From the NCBI RefSeq assembly GCF_900168205.1, contig NZ_FUZE01000009.1:62001-126000 (forward strand): a stretch of DNA of 64,000 nucleotides, read 5' to 3'. The translations under genes and the position numbers were made by a program. Source of the DNA: Chryseobacterium balustinum (GTDB taxonomy: Bacteria; Bacteroidota; Bacteroidia; Flavobacteriales; Weeksellaceae). Below the pieces are notes generated by a model. The model worked only from the letters and a program-made list of their open reading frames with translations, was not told the origin of the DNA and searched no databases. Shown in pieces: positions 1-9,355 of this stretch (positions are counted from its first letter, which is position 1; each line of letters starts with the position of its first letter).

Positions 1-1312
1 AAGCAGTTCTGATAATAAAATGGTGGTTGGTCTTTATCAATTGAAAGATAGTATGGACTATAAACAGAAACCGTATTACATTACAAAAGTAGATGACGAC
101 GGTTATTATGAGCTCAATTATCTTGCTAAAGGAAAATACAAAATTATTGCTTTTGATGACGATAACGAAAATTCTATCTACAATCCTGGAAAAGAGAAAA
201 TAGCATTTCAGAAAGATACGGTCGTTGTTGAGAAATCTATTTCAGGCTTAAATTTAAAATTATTTCCGTCTAAAAAACCATTTAAAAATCCTGAATTAAA
301 AGAAATGCCGGGAGGAATTTTAATGACTTTTGAAGGGAATCCTGAAGAGGTAAAAGTACTTTCTATAAATGAAAAACTGAAAGACATCAAAGTAACTCAC
401 AAGCCAAAATCAGATTCTGTAAAGATTTGGTTTGACGCTGTGAAAAGTGATGTTGGGCAAACTGTAAACGAAAAACTAGAATTCAGCTACGATACCGGAA
501 CAAAGCAGGATACTGTTGTTTCTTTTTATAAGTACAATAAAAAGAACGTGATGGATGTTATCAGCGAAAATGGAGGGTCTTTATTGCCTCCGAAAACTAC
601 TTTCAAAATTTCGTCTAATTACCTTATTGATAAAATTAATCCAGAGAAATGGACTTTGAAAATTGACAGCACAATTGTACAGCCATTTACGGCAAAAATA
701 TCTCAGACCAATCCTTATCAGATTTTGATAACATCAGATTTTGTATCCGGGAAAAAATATCAATTGACCATTCCTAAAACGACTATTTCTTCTTATTATG
801 ATAAAAATTCTGAGTCAAAACGTTTTGATTTTGAAGTTGATAAGATTGAAAATTATGGAAATCTGTCGATTACATTGGAAAATGCTCCAACTAAAAAATA
901 TTGGCTCCAACTTTTAGATTCTTCAGAAAAAGCAATATATCAAGTATATACAAGTGGAAATTCGGTCATGTTTGATGTATTAAAACCTGCAGAATATATT
1001 ATCCGTATTTTGGTAGATAATAACGAAAATGGATATTGGGATCCTGCAGATTTTGAAACGTCTACTTTTGCAGAAGACTCTTATACTTATTACAAGACTG
1101 CAGTTATTCGACCTTTATGGACGTCAAAAGAAACTTGGGATTTGAAAGATACACGAGTACTGGACATCAGTAAATTTGGTACCGCTACCAGTACGGCAAA
1201 AGGGCAGGCTGGCGAAAATAAATCAACGATAAATCCATCCAATAATAGCTCTATTCAGAATACTAATTCTGGAACTAGAGGTGGGAATAATGACTTACAA
1301 TTGAGAAGATAA
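1..1312 (+). CDS. Ig-like domain surface protein, C-terminal part (5' partial)
   Basis: The reading frame is open from base 2 upstream of the first in-window ATG (position 20), so the gene starts before the window and this is only its C-terminal part. The visible protein has a carboxypeptidase-regulatory-like beta segment (YYELNYLAKGKYKIIAFDDDNEN) near residues 28-50, then repeated beta-rich segments of the bacterial Ig-like (SbsA/Big_5) kind, a second 'YIIRILVDNNENGYWDPADF' type segment, and a low-complexity Asn/Ser/Gly tail. Such proteins are lipoproteins or surface proteins in Flavobacteriia; the lipobox would lie outside the window. It shares its stop with the next gene's start (TAATG), so the two are translationally coupled. 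No enzymatic function is suggested. Confidence 0.75.
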   Translation, partial: SSSDNKMVVGLYQLKDSMDYKQKPYYITKVDDDGYYELNYLAKGKYKIIAFDDDNENSIYNPGKEKIAFQKDTVVVEKSISGLNLKLFPSKKPFKNPELKEMPGGILMTFEGNPEEVKVLSINEKLKDIKVTHKPKSDSVKIWFDAVKSDVGQTVNEKLEFSYDTGTKQDTVVSFYKYNKKNVMDVISENGGSLLPPKTTFKISSNYLIDKINPEKWTLKIDSTIVQPFTAKISQTNPYQILITSDFVSGKKYQLTIPKTTISSYYDKNSESKRFDFEVDKIENYGNLSITLENAPTKKYWLQLLDSSEKAIYQVYTSGNSVMFDVLKPAEYIIRILVDNNENGYWDPADFETSTFAEDSYTYYKTAVIRPLWTSKETWDLKDTRVLDISKFGTATSTAKGQAGENKSTINPSNNSSIQNTNSGTRGGNNDLQLRR

Positions 1313-1770
1313 TGCAGAAGTTTAAGAAAATAGTTTTTTGGTGTTTAGTAGGCTTTGCAATCATTCAGTTTATTCCTGTGGATAAGGTAAATAAGCCTGT
1401 AGATCAACGCAAAAACTTTATTAAGGTTGAAAATGCTCCGAAAGAAGTAGTTACATTACTTAAAAATGCATGCTATGATTGTCATTCCGATGAAACGGTT
1501 TACCCTAAATATGCATATGTCGCTCCGTTTTCCTGGTCAATTAAAAGCCATGTGAACGATGGAAGAAAATATTTAAATTTCTCTATTTGGGATACATATA
1601 ATAAAGATTTGAAGCACAAAATGCTTACCCGAGCAATCGAGATGGTTGACAATAAAATGATGCCAATGCCTGCGTATATCATTTACCACGAAAAAGCTAA
1701 CCTTTCAACCAATGAAAGAAAGCTTTTAAATGTTTATTTTCAAGAAGTCTTAGACTCTAAAAAGTACTAA
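1312..1770 (+). CDS. heme-binding domain protein (monoheme CxxCH)
   Basis: A 152-residue protein with an N-terminal membrane segment (about residues 6-20) and one c-type heme motif, CYDCH, near residue 53, followed by a conserved 'YPKYAYVAPFSW' stretch and a Met-rich 'DNKMMPMPAY' segment that could supply the distal heme ligand. This matches the Bacteroidetes Haem_bd family, a membrane-anchored periplasmic monoheme cytochrome. The start overlaps the stop of the upstream Ig-like gene by one base, indicating one operon. The partner and electron-transfer role are not evident from the sequence. Confidence 0.85.
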   Translation: MQKFKKIVFWCLVGFAIIQFIPVDKVNKPVDQRKNFIKVENAPKEVVTLLKNACYDCHSDETVYPKYAYVAPFSWSIKSHVNDGRKYLNFSIWDTYNKDLKHKMLTRAIEMVDNKMMPMPAYIIYHEKANLSTNERKLLNVYFQEVLDSKKY

Positions 1771-1778
1771 AGAAAAGA

Positions 1779-2297
1779 TTAACTAAAATTTTTCAAATAC
1801 TCTTCAAAGAATTTTTTCTGAGAATCAAAAGCGATATCATCGAAATTAATTTCGGAGATATGAATCCATTGAGTTTCTGAAATTTCAGATAATTCTATAT
1901 TGACTTCAAATTTCTCTGAAACTCGATATTCATAAAACAAATCAATTGTATTGTAATCAATTTCTTTGTATTGATATACATTTGGAAGGCTCGTTAAATA
2001 TCTCAGGTTTTTAATGTCAATTTCAAGCTGTAATTCCTCAAAAAGTTCCCTTTTGCAAGTGTTTTCTGCGCTTTCTTTAGGGTCAACAAATCCACCGGCC
2101 AAATCTAATTTTCCTTTTTTAGGCTCCTGATTTCTTCGCGTTAAGTAGATTTCGTTCCCACAGCGAATTACTACAGCAACAGCTCCCGCAACATTATTAT
2201 ATAAAGTGAAGCTGCACTCAGGGCAGCTCCATTTTTTTTCTCCGTCCCAATTGAGGGTTTTATTTCCGCAATTCGGACAAAATTTTAATATTTTCAT
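1779..2297 (-). CDS. NUDIX hydrolase with N-terminal zinc ribbon
   Basis: A 172-residue protein. Cys7, Cys10, Cys25 and Cys28 form a four-cysteine zinc ribbon, as in NudC-like and related NUDIX proteins. The Nudix box runs from Gly69 to about residue 90 (GFVDPKE...RELFEE), with the metal-binding REXXEE glutamates present. The family hydrolyses nucleoside diphosphates linked to another moiety; the specific substrate cannot be told. Its start codon overlaps the stop of xerD by one base, so it is probably co-transcribed downstream of it. Confidence 0.85.
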   Translation of the reverse strand: MKILKFCPNCGNKTLNWDGEKKWSCPECSFTLYNNVAGAVAVVIRCGNEIYLTRRNQEPKKGKLDLAGGFVDPKESAENTCKRELFEELQLEIDIKNLRYLTSLPNVYQYKEIDYNTIDLFYEYRVSEKFEVNIELSEISETQWIHISEINFDDIAFDSQKKFFEEYLKNFS

Positions 2298-3208
2298 TAA
2301 GCAATATTAGAGTTTCTCGGGTGATAGTTTAATATCACATCTCGAAGTTCTTCTGTTTTTAAATGGGTGTAAATTCCGGTTGTTGTAATGCTTGAATGCC
2401 CCAGCATTTCCTGGATATAGCGTAAATCGGCTCCGTTTTGCAATAAATGCGTAGCAAAAGAATGTCTGAAAGTATGCGGAGATATTTTCTTGCTCACTCC
2501 TGCTTTATCGGTAAGTTCTTTAATGATTATAAATACAATCACACGAGACATCGAAGTTCCTCTACTGTTAAGAAAAAGAGTGTCTTCGTGCTTTTTATTG
2601 ACCTTACTTTTAGAACGTACGTTGCTGATATATTCTTTTAAAAGTTTGGCAGTGAATTGAGCTAAAGGTACAAAACGTGTTTTGTTTCCCTTTCCAATTA
2701 CTTTAATGTAGTTTTCCTTGAAATTGATATTAGAAATTTTAACATCAATCAATTCAGAAACTCTTAGTCCGCATCCATAAAGTACCTCAATAATGCAGTG
2801 ATTTCTTTTACCTAAATCTGAACTTATTTCGATAGCTTGGATAATTTTTTCAATATCAGCTAGGCTTAAAGTATCAGGTAAGTATAAACCTAATTTTGGC
2901 CCTTCCAGTAATGTTGAAGGGTTGTCGATACGAATTTCGTCTTCTAATAAATACCTGAAAAAAGCTTTAATGGAAGAAATCCATCTTGCCTGCGATCTTT
3001 CACTGAATTTTTGTTTAGACAACGTGAAAATATATTCCTGTAGATTATCATAGGTAATCTTTTCAGGACCAGTGTTATCAAGGTCGCCTATTGCGTAGTC
3101 TTTAAGTTTTTTGATGTCGCGGATATAAGCGTCAAGCGTGTTTTCTGAAAAATTTCTTTCAAAGCGAAGAAAGATTTCGAAATCTTTAATTTTTTCATCC
3201 CAAGTCAT
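2297..3208 (-). CDS. xerD: tyrosine recombinase XerD
   Basis: A 303-residue site-specific tyrosine recombinase. It has the N-terminal SAM-like core-binding domain (about residues 5-90) and a catalytic domain holding all conserved residues: Arg149 (GLRVSEL), Lys173, His245 and Arg248 (HTFRHS), His271 (LGHSS) and the nucleophile Tyr280. Length and lack of flanking phage or integron genes fit the housekeeping chromosome-dimer resolvase XerD acting at dif with XerC, not a mobile integrase. It lies between dCMP deaminase and NUDIX genes on the same strand. Confidence 0.9.
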   Translation of the reverse strand: MTWDEKIKDFEIFLRFERNFSENTLDAYIRDIKKLKDYAIGDLDNTGPEKITYDNLQEYIFTLSKQKFSERSQARWISSIKAFFRYLLEDEIRIDNPSTLLEGPKLGLYLPDTLSLADIEKIIQAIEISSDLGKRNHCIIEVLYGCGLRVSELIDVKISNINFKENYIKVIGKGNKTRFVPLAQFTAKLLKEYISNVRSKSKVNKKHEDTLFLNSRGTSMSRVIVFIIIKELTDKAGVSKKISPHTFRHSFATHLLQNGADLRYIQEMLGHSSITTTGIYTHLKTEELRDVILNYHPRNSNIA

Positions 3209-3223
3209 TGTGTTGTGTTTTTT

Positions 3224-3655
3224 TTAAATTTTTAACTCTCTTTCTGAAACCTGTATTATTTCAATTTGATGTTCTTTTAAGAAAGCAATTCCCTCATCAT
3301 CCGAGTAAGCATTGATATAAACTAGTCTTGAAATACCTGCCTGTAAAATCAGCTTACTGCATTCTTTACAAGGTGATAAGGTAAGGTACAATGTTGCACC
3401 CCGAGCAGACTGTGTAGAGCCTGCTAGTTTCAAAATAGCATTTGCTTCTGCGTGTAAGACGTACCAATGCGTTTTGCCTGTTTCGTCCTCACAGCAGTTC
3501 TCAGAACCAGATGGGGTACCATTGTATCCATCAGAAATAATCATCCTATCTTTTACGATAAGAGCTCCTACTTGTTTTCTTTCACAGTAGGAAAGTTTTG
3601 CCCACTCCTGAGCCATTTTTAGATAAGCTTTATCAAACTTATTATACGTCTGCAT
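3224..3655 (-). CDS. dCMP deaminase family protein (ComEB-like)
   Basis: A 143-residue zinc-dependent deaminase. The catalytic signature HAE (His68, Glu70) and the zinc ligands PCKEC (Cys96, Cys99) are intact, and the N-terminal region carries further Cys/His residues (CC at 54-55) as in deoxycytidylate deaminases. The probable reaction is dCMP to dUMP in the dTTP supply pathway. It lies 16 bp upstream of xerD on the same strand and is probably co-transcribed with it. Confidence 0.85.
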   Translation of the reverse strand: MQTYNKFDKAYLKMAQEWAKLSYCERKQVGALIVKDRMIISDGYNGTPSGSENCCEDETGKTHWYVLHAEANAILKLAGSTQSARGATLYLTLSPCKECSKLILQAGISRLVYINAYSDDEGIAFLKEHQIEIIQVSERELKI

Positions 3656-3687
3656 CGTTTATTTTCGAAATAATTTGTGTTGGTATA

Positions 3688-4455
3688 TTAGAAGTTGGGC
3701 TTTCTTTTTTCAATAAAAGCTGAAACTCCTTCTTTTTTGTCTTCTAAATCAAAAAGTTCGCCAAAATATTTAATTTCAGCTTCAAAACCTTTGTCGGTAT
3801 CAGACAGATTGGTTGCTTTAATAGCGCGGGAAATTGCCATTGGAGAATTATTAGCAATTGTTTTTGCCAGTTCTTCTGTTTTAGAAAGAAGCTCACCAAT
3901 AGGGAAGATCTCATTTACCAAACCAATTTCTTTTGCCTTTTGTGCAGGAACCATTTTTGCTGAAAAAATCATTTCATTAGCAATTCCTTTTCCTACTAAT
4001 TTTGGAAGCCTTTGGGTTCCTCCATACCCAGGAATAAGTCCTAAAGTTACTTCAGGAAGACCAAGTCTAGCATTATCTGATGCATATCTGATGTGACAAG
4101 CCATTGCCAATTCTAAACCTCCGCCTAAAGCAAAACCATTTACTGCAGCAATTACTGGTTTAGACAGGTTTTCTATTTTGTCAAAAAGAATGTTTTGTCC
4201 GTTTCTTGCTAATTCTTCTGCTTTTTCCTGATTAAAGTTACTAAATTCTTTTATATCTGCACCAGCTACGAATGATTTTTCTCCGCTTCCGGTTAAAATA
4301 ATTACTCTCACCTCATTGTCAGATTGTAATTCATCCAATGCACTGCTGATTTCTTTTATGGTTTGTGCATTGAGTGCATTTAAACTTTCAGGTCTGTTGA
4401 TTGTAATTACAGCTGTTTTTTCGTTTTTCTTTACCAGTATATTTTCGTAAGTCAT
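3688..4455 (-). CDS. enoyl-CoA hydratase/isomerase (crotonase)
   Basis: A 255-residue crotonase-fold protein. Both catalytic glutamates of enoyl-CoA hydratases are in place: Glu115 in GGGLELAMAC and Glu135 in LPEVTLGLIPGYGG; the AGADIKEF oxyanion-hole segment lies at residues 64-71. It should hydrate short-chain 2-enoyl-CoA in fatty acid or 3-hydroxybutyryl-CoA metabolism. It is the first gene read from this strand after the katA terminator. Confidence 0.9.
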   Translation of the reverse strand: MTYENILVKKNEKTAVITINRPESLNALNAQTIKEISSALDELQSDNEVRVIILTGSGEKSFVAGADIKEFSNFNQEKAEELARNGQNILFDKIENLSKPVIAAVNGFALGGGLELAMACHIRYASDNARLGLPEVTLGLIPGYGGTQRLPKLVGKGIANEMIFSAKMVPAQKAKEIGLVNEIFPIGELLSKTEELAKTIANNSPMAISRAIKATNLSDTDKGFEAEIKYFGELFDLEDKKEGVSAFIEKRKPNF

Positions 4456-4504
4456 TATTCCCTTAATCTTTAAGAACTTGCAAATTAAAAATTTTTTACA
4501 AATA

Positions 4505-4535
4505 AAAAGGGAAAAAAATGACTTTTTTCCCTTTT
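4505..4535 (-). terminator. terminator downstream of katA
   Basis: A 13-bp perfect inverted repeat (4505-4517 with 4523-4535) around a 5-nt loop; read on the minus strand it ends in a T-rich tract. It lies between the catalase stop and the crotonase start. Confidence 0.7.
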
Positions 4536-4556
4536 AAGTGTTTATTATTTAATAGT

Positions 4557-6044
4557 TTACTTTAAATGATTCATCATGTTGGCGTCTATATTGACACTTA
4601 ATCCTGATGCCACTTTCATGCCAAGCTCAATATTTGCCCTGAAAAAATGGCATAACTGGCGGTTGATAATCTCGTCTTTTTTAGGCCCGTCAATTCCTCT
4701 CATGCTGCCTATGATATTGTTTGCCAGATGTTCTCTGTCTTCCTGGCTCATTGCTTTTGTATATAAAAGGCCAGGTTGAGTATAATGGTCGTCATCATTT
4801 TCATTTCTGTTAAAATTAGCCACATGATTGCTGTCTAATTCATATTCGAAATTTTTGTATGAAGAATCCGGTTGGATGTTATCAAAACTATTTGGGTGAT
4901 AGTTGGGTTTATCCTGATATCCGCTAGAATCAGCCATAAATCCATCTCTTTGATAATTGTTGATGGCAAAAGGACATCTGTTAACTTCAAGATGGTGAGC
5001 ATTCACTCCCACTCTGTATCGATGTGCATCTGGATAAGAGAATAATCTTCCTTGAAGCATTTTGTCCGGTGAAAAACTAATTCCGTTTATTAAATTACTT
5101 GGGGAGAATGTAGATTGTTCAACATGAGCAAAATAATTGACGGGAACTTCATTCAGTTCCATTTCGCCAACTTCAATTAGCGGGAAATCACCTTGAAACC
5201 ATACTTTGGTTACGTCAAAAGGATTCCATCTGAATTCGTTTGCTTGCTCTTCGGTCATTACCTGGATATACATGGTCCATTTTGGGTAATCACCGTTGTC
5301 GATAGCATTGCAAAGATCTTCCTGTGCAAAGTCAGGATTTTCGCCAGCCATTTTTGTAGCATCAGCATCATTAAAATTTTTGATGCCTTGTTTTGTTTTA
5401 AAATGAAATTTCACCCAAACTCTTTCGTTCCTATCATTGATCATCGAAAAAGTGTGAGAGCCAAATCCGTGCATGTGTCTAAAACCATAAGGAGTTCCTC
5501 TATCTGACATTAGAATAAGAACTTGGTGTAGCGATTCCGGGTTTAAACTCCAGAAATCCCACATCATGGTGGCGCTTTTCAAATTGGTTTTTGGAACTCT
5601 TTTTTGGGTATGTATAAAATCAGGAAACTTTTTAGCATCTTTAATAAAGAAAACCGGGGTGTTGTTCCCTACTAAATCCCAATTTCCGTCTTCAGTATAA
5701 AATTTTAAAGCAAATCCTCTAGGGTCTCTTGCCGTATCTGCACTTCCTTTTTCGCCACCAACGGTAGAGAAACGGGCAAACATTTTGCAAGAATTTCCTA
5801 CCTGAGAAAATAATTTAGCCTTTGTATATTTTGTAATGTCATGAGTGACTGTAAATTTTCCGTAAGCTCCACTTCCTTTAGCATGAACTATTCTTTCAGG
5901 AATTCTTTCTCTCACAAAATGAGCAAGGTTTTCCTGTAAGATAAAATCTTGTAACAATACCGGACCACGTGTTCCGACTGTTTGAGAATCCTGGTGTTCA
6001 TAATAAGGTGCTCCGCTGCTTGTCGTTAATTTTTTATTATCCAT
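4557..6044 (-). CDS. katA: catalase (monofunctional heme catalase)
   Basis: A 495-residue clade-3 type heme catalase, decomposing hydrogen peroxide in the cytoplasm. The distal His54 ([12 protein letters not shown]), Asn127 ([11 protein letters not shown]) and the proximal heme-ligand tyrosine in [12 protein letters not shown] are all present, as is the N-terminal arm with NAKL-type 'TTSSGAPY'. It is divergent from an oxyR-type regulator across a 107-bp intergenic region with -7 elements for both genes, so peroxide induction through that regulator is likely. Confidence 0.95.
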   Translation of the reverse strand: MDNKKLTTSSGAPYYEHQDSQTVGTRGPVLLQDFILQENLAHFVRERIPERIVHAKGSGAYGKFTVTHDITKYTKAKLFSQVGNSCKMFARFSTVGGEKGSADTARDPRGFALKFYTEDGNWDLVGNNTPVFFIKDAKKFPDFIHTQKRVPKTNLKSATMMWDFWSLNPESLHQVLILMSDRGTPYGFRHMHGFGSHTFSMINDRNERVWVKFHFKTKQGIKNFNDADATKMAGENPDFAQEDLCNAIDNGDYPKWTMYIQVMTEEQANEFRWNPFDVTKVWFQGDFPLIEVGEMELNEVPVNYFAHVEQSTFSPSNLINGISFSPDKMLQGRLFSYPDAHRYRVGVNAHHLEVNRCPFAINNYQRDGFMADSSGYQDKPNYHPNSFDNIQPDSSYKNFEYELDSNHVANFNRNENDDDHYTQPGLLYTKAMSQEDREHLANNIIGSMRGIDGPKKDEIINRQLCHFFRANIELGMKVASGLSVNIDANMMNHLK

Positions 6045-6081
6045 ATAGTTATGATTTGAGATTCATTCCATTTTTCAGAAT

Positions 6082-6117
6082 CAAATTTAGTTGAATTTTT
6101 AATGGCTTCTGCCAAAA
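6082..6117 (-). promoter_or_regulatory. katA promoter
   Basis: On the minus strand, TAAATTTG (6082-6089) is an exact Bacteroidetes -7 element (TAnnTTTG), and TTTTG (6113-6117) sits 23 nt upstream as a -33 candidate. The -7 lies 37 bp from the katA ATG. Confidence 0.6.
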
Positions 6118-6123
6118 ACGTTA

Positions 6124-6131
6124 TATCTTTG
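6124..6131 (+). promoter_or_regulatory. oxyR -7 promoter element
   Basis: TATCTTTG is an exact match to TAnnTTTG, 20 bp before the oxyR ATG at 6152. It faces away from the katA -7 element 35 bp to the left, so a regulator bound between them could control both. Confidence 0.6.
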
Positions 6132-6151
6132 TCATAGATAATATTAATCAA

Positions 6152-7102
6152 ATGAACATTCAGCAATTGGAATATCTTATCGCTGTAGATAAGTATAAGC
6201 ATTTTGGGAAAGCCGCTCAAGCGTGTTTTATCACTCAGCCAACATTAAGTGCAATGATACAGAAGTTTGAAGATGAGCTGGATGTAAAGGTTTTTGACAG
6301 AACAACTCATCCAATCAGAACCACGGATGTAGGACTGCAAATTATAGACCAAGCTAAGGTAATCATCGAGGCTGTAAATGAGCTTAAAAACAAGGCTAAT
6401 TTATTGAATAATATTTTGGGAGGTACCATTAACTTAGGGATCATTCCGACAGTTTCGTCGTTTATTTTACCTACGGAAATTTTCCATTTTCTACAAGATA
6501 ATCCTAAAGTCCAGATGAATGTAAAGGAAATGACGACGGATAACATTATCAAAGCTCTGAAAGCTGGAGAGCTAGATGCGGGAATTATTTCTACGCCTTA
6601 TGATAATGCCAACGAATTTTATCAGGATTTCTTATTTAATGAAGAATTGATGATCTACAGTTCAGATACCGAAGCAAATAAAAAAAATACGTTTATCGTT
6701 CCTGAAGAATTAAATGTAGAAAAGGTTTGGCTTTTGGAAGAAGGTAACTGTCTGAGAAATCAGTTTGAAAATATTTGTCATTTAAAAGAAAATACGTTGA
6801 AACCTAAAAATTTAGACTTCTTAGCGTCCAATATCCAGACTTTGGTTCATATGGTTGACAAAGTGGGCGGAATCAGTATTTTACCTGAATTAGCATTAAA
6901 TCAACTTTCAGAAGAGCAAAAAGGTAAAGTTTACAGGTTTAAAAAACCTTTCCCATACAGAGAGATTAAGATCATTTATTATAAGCCAACATTTAAGCAA
7001 AAAATCATTGACGAGTTGAGTTCTTTTATAAAAACTTCTTTAGAAACGAAGCTTAATTTCAATAATGCTCCAAAAGATTTTGTAAGCATCAAGCCTCAAT
7101 AA
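6152..7102 (+). CDS. oxyR: OxyR-type LysR peroxide regulator
   Basis: A 316-residue LysR-type regulator with an N-terminal winged helix-turn-helix (residues 1-60, FGKAAQACFITQPTLSAMIQ) and a C-terminal periplasmic-binding-like effector domain. Two cysteines, Cys200 and Cys209 in NCLRNQFENIC, have the spacing of the redox-active Cys199/Cys208 pair of E. coli OxyR, so it should sense hydrogen peroxide by disulfide formation. Divergent placement to katA supports this. Confidence 0.9.
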   Translation: MNIQQLEYLIAVDKYKHFGKAAQACFITQPTLSAMIQKFEDELDVKVFDRTTHPIRTTDVGLQIIDQAKVIIEAVNELKNKANLLNNILGGTINLGIIPTVSSFILPTEIFHFLQDNPKVQMNVKEMTTDNIIKALKAGELDAGIISTPYDNANEFYQDFLFNEELMIYSSDTEANKKNTFIVPEELNVEKVWLLEEGNCLRNQFENICHLKENTLKPKNLDFLASNIQTLVHMVDKVGGISILPELALNQLSEEQKGKVYRFKKPFPYREIKIIYYKPTFKQKIIDELSSFIKTSLETKLNFNNAPKDFVSIKPQ

Positions 7103-7160
7103 TTGTATTTTGAGGCAATTTAAAGCATGTTTCAATAAAAATATAATAATCGATAAAAGT

Positions 7161-7192
7161 TTTTGAGTATTAAAAAATAGTACTTAACTTTG
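7161..7192 (+). promoter_or_regulatory. metK promoter (-33 and -7)
   Basis: TTTTG at 7161-7165 and TAACTTTG at 7185-7192 are separated by exactly 19 nt, a full match to the Bacteroidetes -33/-7 promoter. Transcription would start around 7197-7199, just before the riboswitch. Confidence 0.75.
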
Positions 7193-7204
7193 CAGACGTT
7201 TATT

Positions 7205-7258
7205 AACGAGGAAAAATTTGACCTGATTGCAACCTCTCTAAAAAAATGCTAAAACAGT
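7205..7258 (+). promoter_or_regulatory. SAM-II-type riboswitch upstream of metK
   Basis: A short leader RNA matches the SAM-II layout. Stem P1 is GAGG (7208-7211) with CCTC (7233-7236). The loop holds the conserved ATTTGACC and ATTGCAA strings (7216-7232). After an A-rich linker comes GCTAAAA (7248-7254), the conserved segment that lines the SAM site. The pseudoknot pairs CTG (7223-7225) with CAG (7255-7257). Position before S-adenosylmethionine synthetase fits feedback control by SAM. Confidence 0.8.
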
Positions 7259-7277
7259 AATTCTATTTTAGCATTTT
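7243..7277 (+). terminator. hairpin overlapping the 3' part of the SAM-II riboswitch
   Basis: A perfect 12-bp stem (7243-7254 with 7266-7277) with an 11-nt loop. Its 5' arm contains the riboswitch's GCTAAAA and its loop contains the CAG of the pseudoknot, so this hairpin and the ligand-binding fold cannot form together. It ends in a T-run, so it could act as a terminator or as the alternative fold. Confidence 0.6.
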
Positions 7278-7333
7278 CGGGCAATTATTCATTTTTTCTT
7301 CACATTTTTAATCTAAAAAATACAAAGAATAAT

Positions 7334-8614
7334 ATGTCTTATTTATTTACATCTGAATCTGTTTCAGAAGGACATCCGGATAAAATTGCCGATCAGATTT
7401 CCGACGCACTTATCGATAACTTTTTAGCCTACGACAAAACTTCAAAGGTAGCTTGTGAAACTTTGGTTACTACAGGACAGGTGGTTTTGGCAGGAGAGGT
7501 AAAATCTGATGCTTATTTAGATGTTCAGACTATTGCAAGAGAAGTAATCAACGGAATTGGTTATACAAAAGGAGAATATATGTTTAATGGTGATTCTTGT
7601 GGAGTAATTTCTGCAATTCACGAGCAGTCTCCGGATATTAATCAAGGTGTTGACAGAATTGTTGCTGACGAAACTTTCGAAACAAAAGCAAACGCACAAG
7701 GAGCGGGAGATCAGGGAATGATGTTCGGGTATGCTACAAACGAAACGGCAAACTATATGCCTTTAGCTTTAGATTTGGCTCATACTATTCTTAAAGAACT
7801 TTCTGCAATCAGAAGAGAAGATTCTGAAATCAAATATCTTCGTCCAGATGCAAAATCTCAGGTAACCATTGAGTATTCTGACGATCACAAACCGGTAAGA
7901 ATTGATTCTATTGTAGTTTCTACTCAGCATGACGATTTCGGAGCTGAAGAAGAAATGTTAAATAAAATCAGAGAAGATATTAAAACGATTTTGATTCCTA
8001 GAGTTGTAGCATTGCAGACTGAAGAAATCAAGGCTTTATTTAATGATCAAATTAAATATCACATCAATCCTACAGGGAAATTCGTAATCGGAGGTCCTCA
8101 CGGAGATACAGGTCTTACAGGAAGAAAAATCATCGTTGATACGTACGGTGGAAAAGGTGCTCACGGTGGTGGTGCTTTCTCTGGAAAAGATCCTTCAAAA
8201 GTAGACAGAAGTGCTGCATATGCTACAAGACACATTGCTAAAAACTTGGTTGCTGCAGGTGTTGCAGATGAAGTTTTGGTGCAGGTTTCTTATGCAATTG
8301 GTGTTGCTGAACCTTGTGGTTTATACATCAATACTTACGGAACTTCTAAAGTTGGTTTAAATGATGGTGAAATCGCTAAAAAAGTGTCTACCGTTTTCGA
8401 TTTGAGACCTTACGCTATCGAGCAAAATTTAAAATTAAGAAATCCTATCTACCAGGAAACTGCTTCTTACGGGCACATGGGAAGAGAGCATTTCGTTGCA
8501 GATAAAACCTTTAATAAAGGTCATAAAAATGAGTTGACTCTTACTGGGTTAGAGTTTTTCACATGGGAAAAATTAGATAAAGTAGAAGAAATTAAATCCG
8601 CTTTCGGAATTTAA
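7334..8614 (+). CDS. metK: S-adenosylmethionine synthetase
   Basis: A 426-residue MetK that makes SAM from methionine and ATP. The N-terminal [16 protein letters not shown] motif (ATP and metal binding) and the glycine-rich phosphate loop [19 protein letters not shown] are intact. It is preceded by a consensus promoter and a SAM-II-type riboswitch and followed by a strong terminator, so it is a monocistronic, SAM-controlled unit. Confidence 0.97.
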   Translation: MSYLFTSESVSEGHPDKIADQISDALIDNFLAYDKTSKVACETLVTTGQVVLAGEVKSDAYLDVQTIAREVINGIGYTKGEYMFNGDSCGVISAIHEQSPDINQGVDRIVADETFETKANAQGAGDQGMMFGYATNETANYMPLALDLAHTILKELSAIRREDSEIKYLRPDAKSQVTIEYSDDHKPVRIDSIVVSTQHDDFGAEEEMLNKIREDIKTILIPRVVALQTEEIKALFNDQIKYHINPTGKFVIGGPHGDTGLTGRKIIVDTYGGKGAHGGGAFSGKDPSKVDRSAAYATRHIAKNLVAAGVADEVLVQVSYAIGVAEPCGLYINTYGTSKVGLNDGEIAKKVSTVFDLRPYAIEQNLKLRNPIYQETASYGHMGREHFVADKTFNKGHKNELTLTGLEFFTWEKLDKVEEIKSAFGI

Positions 8615-8632
8615 TTCTGCTTTTCGGTATAG

Positions 8633-8673
8633 AAACTGCTTTAACATGAATATGCTAAAGCAGTTTTTTTTAT
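8633..8673 (+). terminator. metK rho-independent terminator
   Basis: A perfect 11-bp stem (8633-8643 with 8656-8666) followed by a run of T residues. Confidence 0.85.
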
Positions 8674-8695
8674 TTTTACACTTAAATATTTTACA

Positions 8696-9184
8696 ATGAA
8701 TATGCGATCTGCAATCTCTATACTTTTTATTTTTTTTGTAAGCACTTTTGTAAAAGCGCAGTACACGGTACATAAAATGATCAATGTAGGATACGTTTAC
8801 CAAAACCAAAGCTTCGGTGAAGTAGGAGGGAAGTTGATGTTTCTTAAGAATGATGATGTCATTTATCGTTTGGGAGCTTCTGCTTTAATGGGTTCTGCGA
8901 ATTCTGAGTTTGCTATTATGCCCAAATTACAGGCAGACATTTTGCTGAATTTCGAAAGAAATGTAGATTTCTATCATTCCTATTATTTTCTTGCTGGAGT
9001 TGAGGGAACCAATAAATATGTGGCTCCCAAGATTGGGGTTACTCTTTTTGGAATTTTAGATTTAACAGGTGGTTATGCTTTCCCTCTTGGAAATTCTGGT
9101 CTAAATGGTAAAGAATTAAAAGGGGTAAATGTAAATTTCACACTAAATATTCCAACAGCTTTCTTACATGATATGTTAAAGTAG
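8696..9184 (+). CDS. secreted small beta-barrel-like hypothetical protein
   Basis: A 162-residue protein with a signal peptide (hydrophobic residues 6-19, cleavage after VKAQ). The mature part has alternating polar/hydrophobic strands rich in Gly and Tyr, like a small outer-membrane beta-barrel, but I do not recognise a named family. It follows metK's terminator and so has its own promoter. An ATG two codons further in is an alternative start. Confidence 0.7.
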   Translation: MNMRSAISILFIFFVSTFVKAQYTVHKMINVGYVYQNQSFGEVGGKLMFLKNDDVIYRLGASALMGSANSEFAIMPKLQADILLNFERNVDFYHSYYFLAGVEGTNKYVAPKIGVTLFGILDLTGGYAFPLGNSGLNGKELKGVNVNFTLNIPTAFLHDMLK

Positions 9185-9355
9185 TTTTTTTTAAATAATT
9201 CTTTAGAATATTTAATAATTGGTTAACAGTTATTAAAATTTTATTTATATTTACAGCATAATTGAATGCTTATAGATAAGACTTTACTCTAATACTGTTT
9301 TGGCAAACTAAAATAACTTGATTCTAATCAGGAAAATGTTTGTCGACGGATAATA

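Noticed and set aside
2297..3208. Phage or integron integrase
   Set aside because: No attachment sites, phage genes or tRNA nearby; length and motifs fit XerD.
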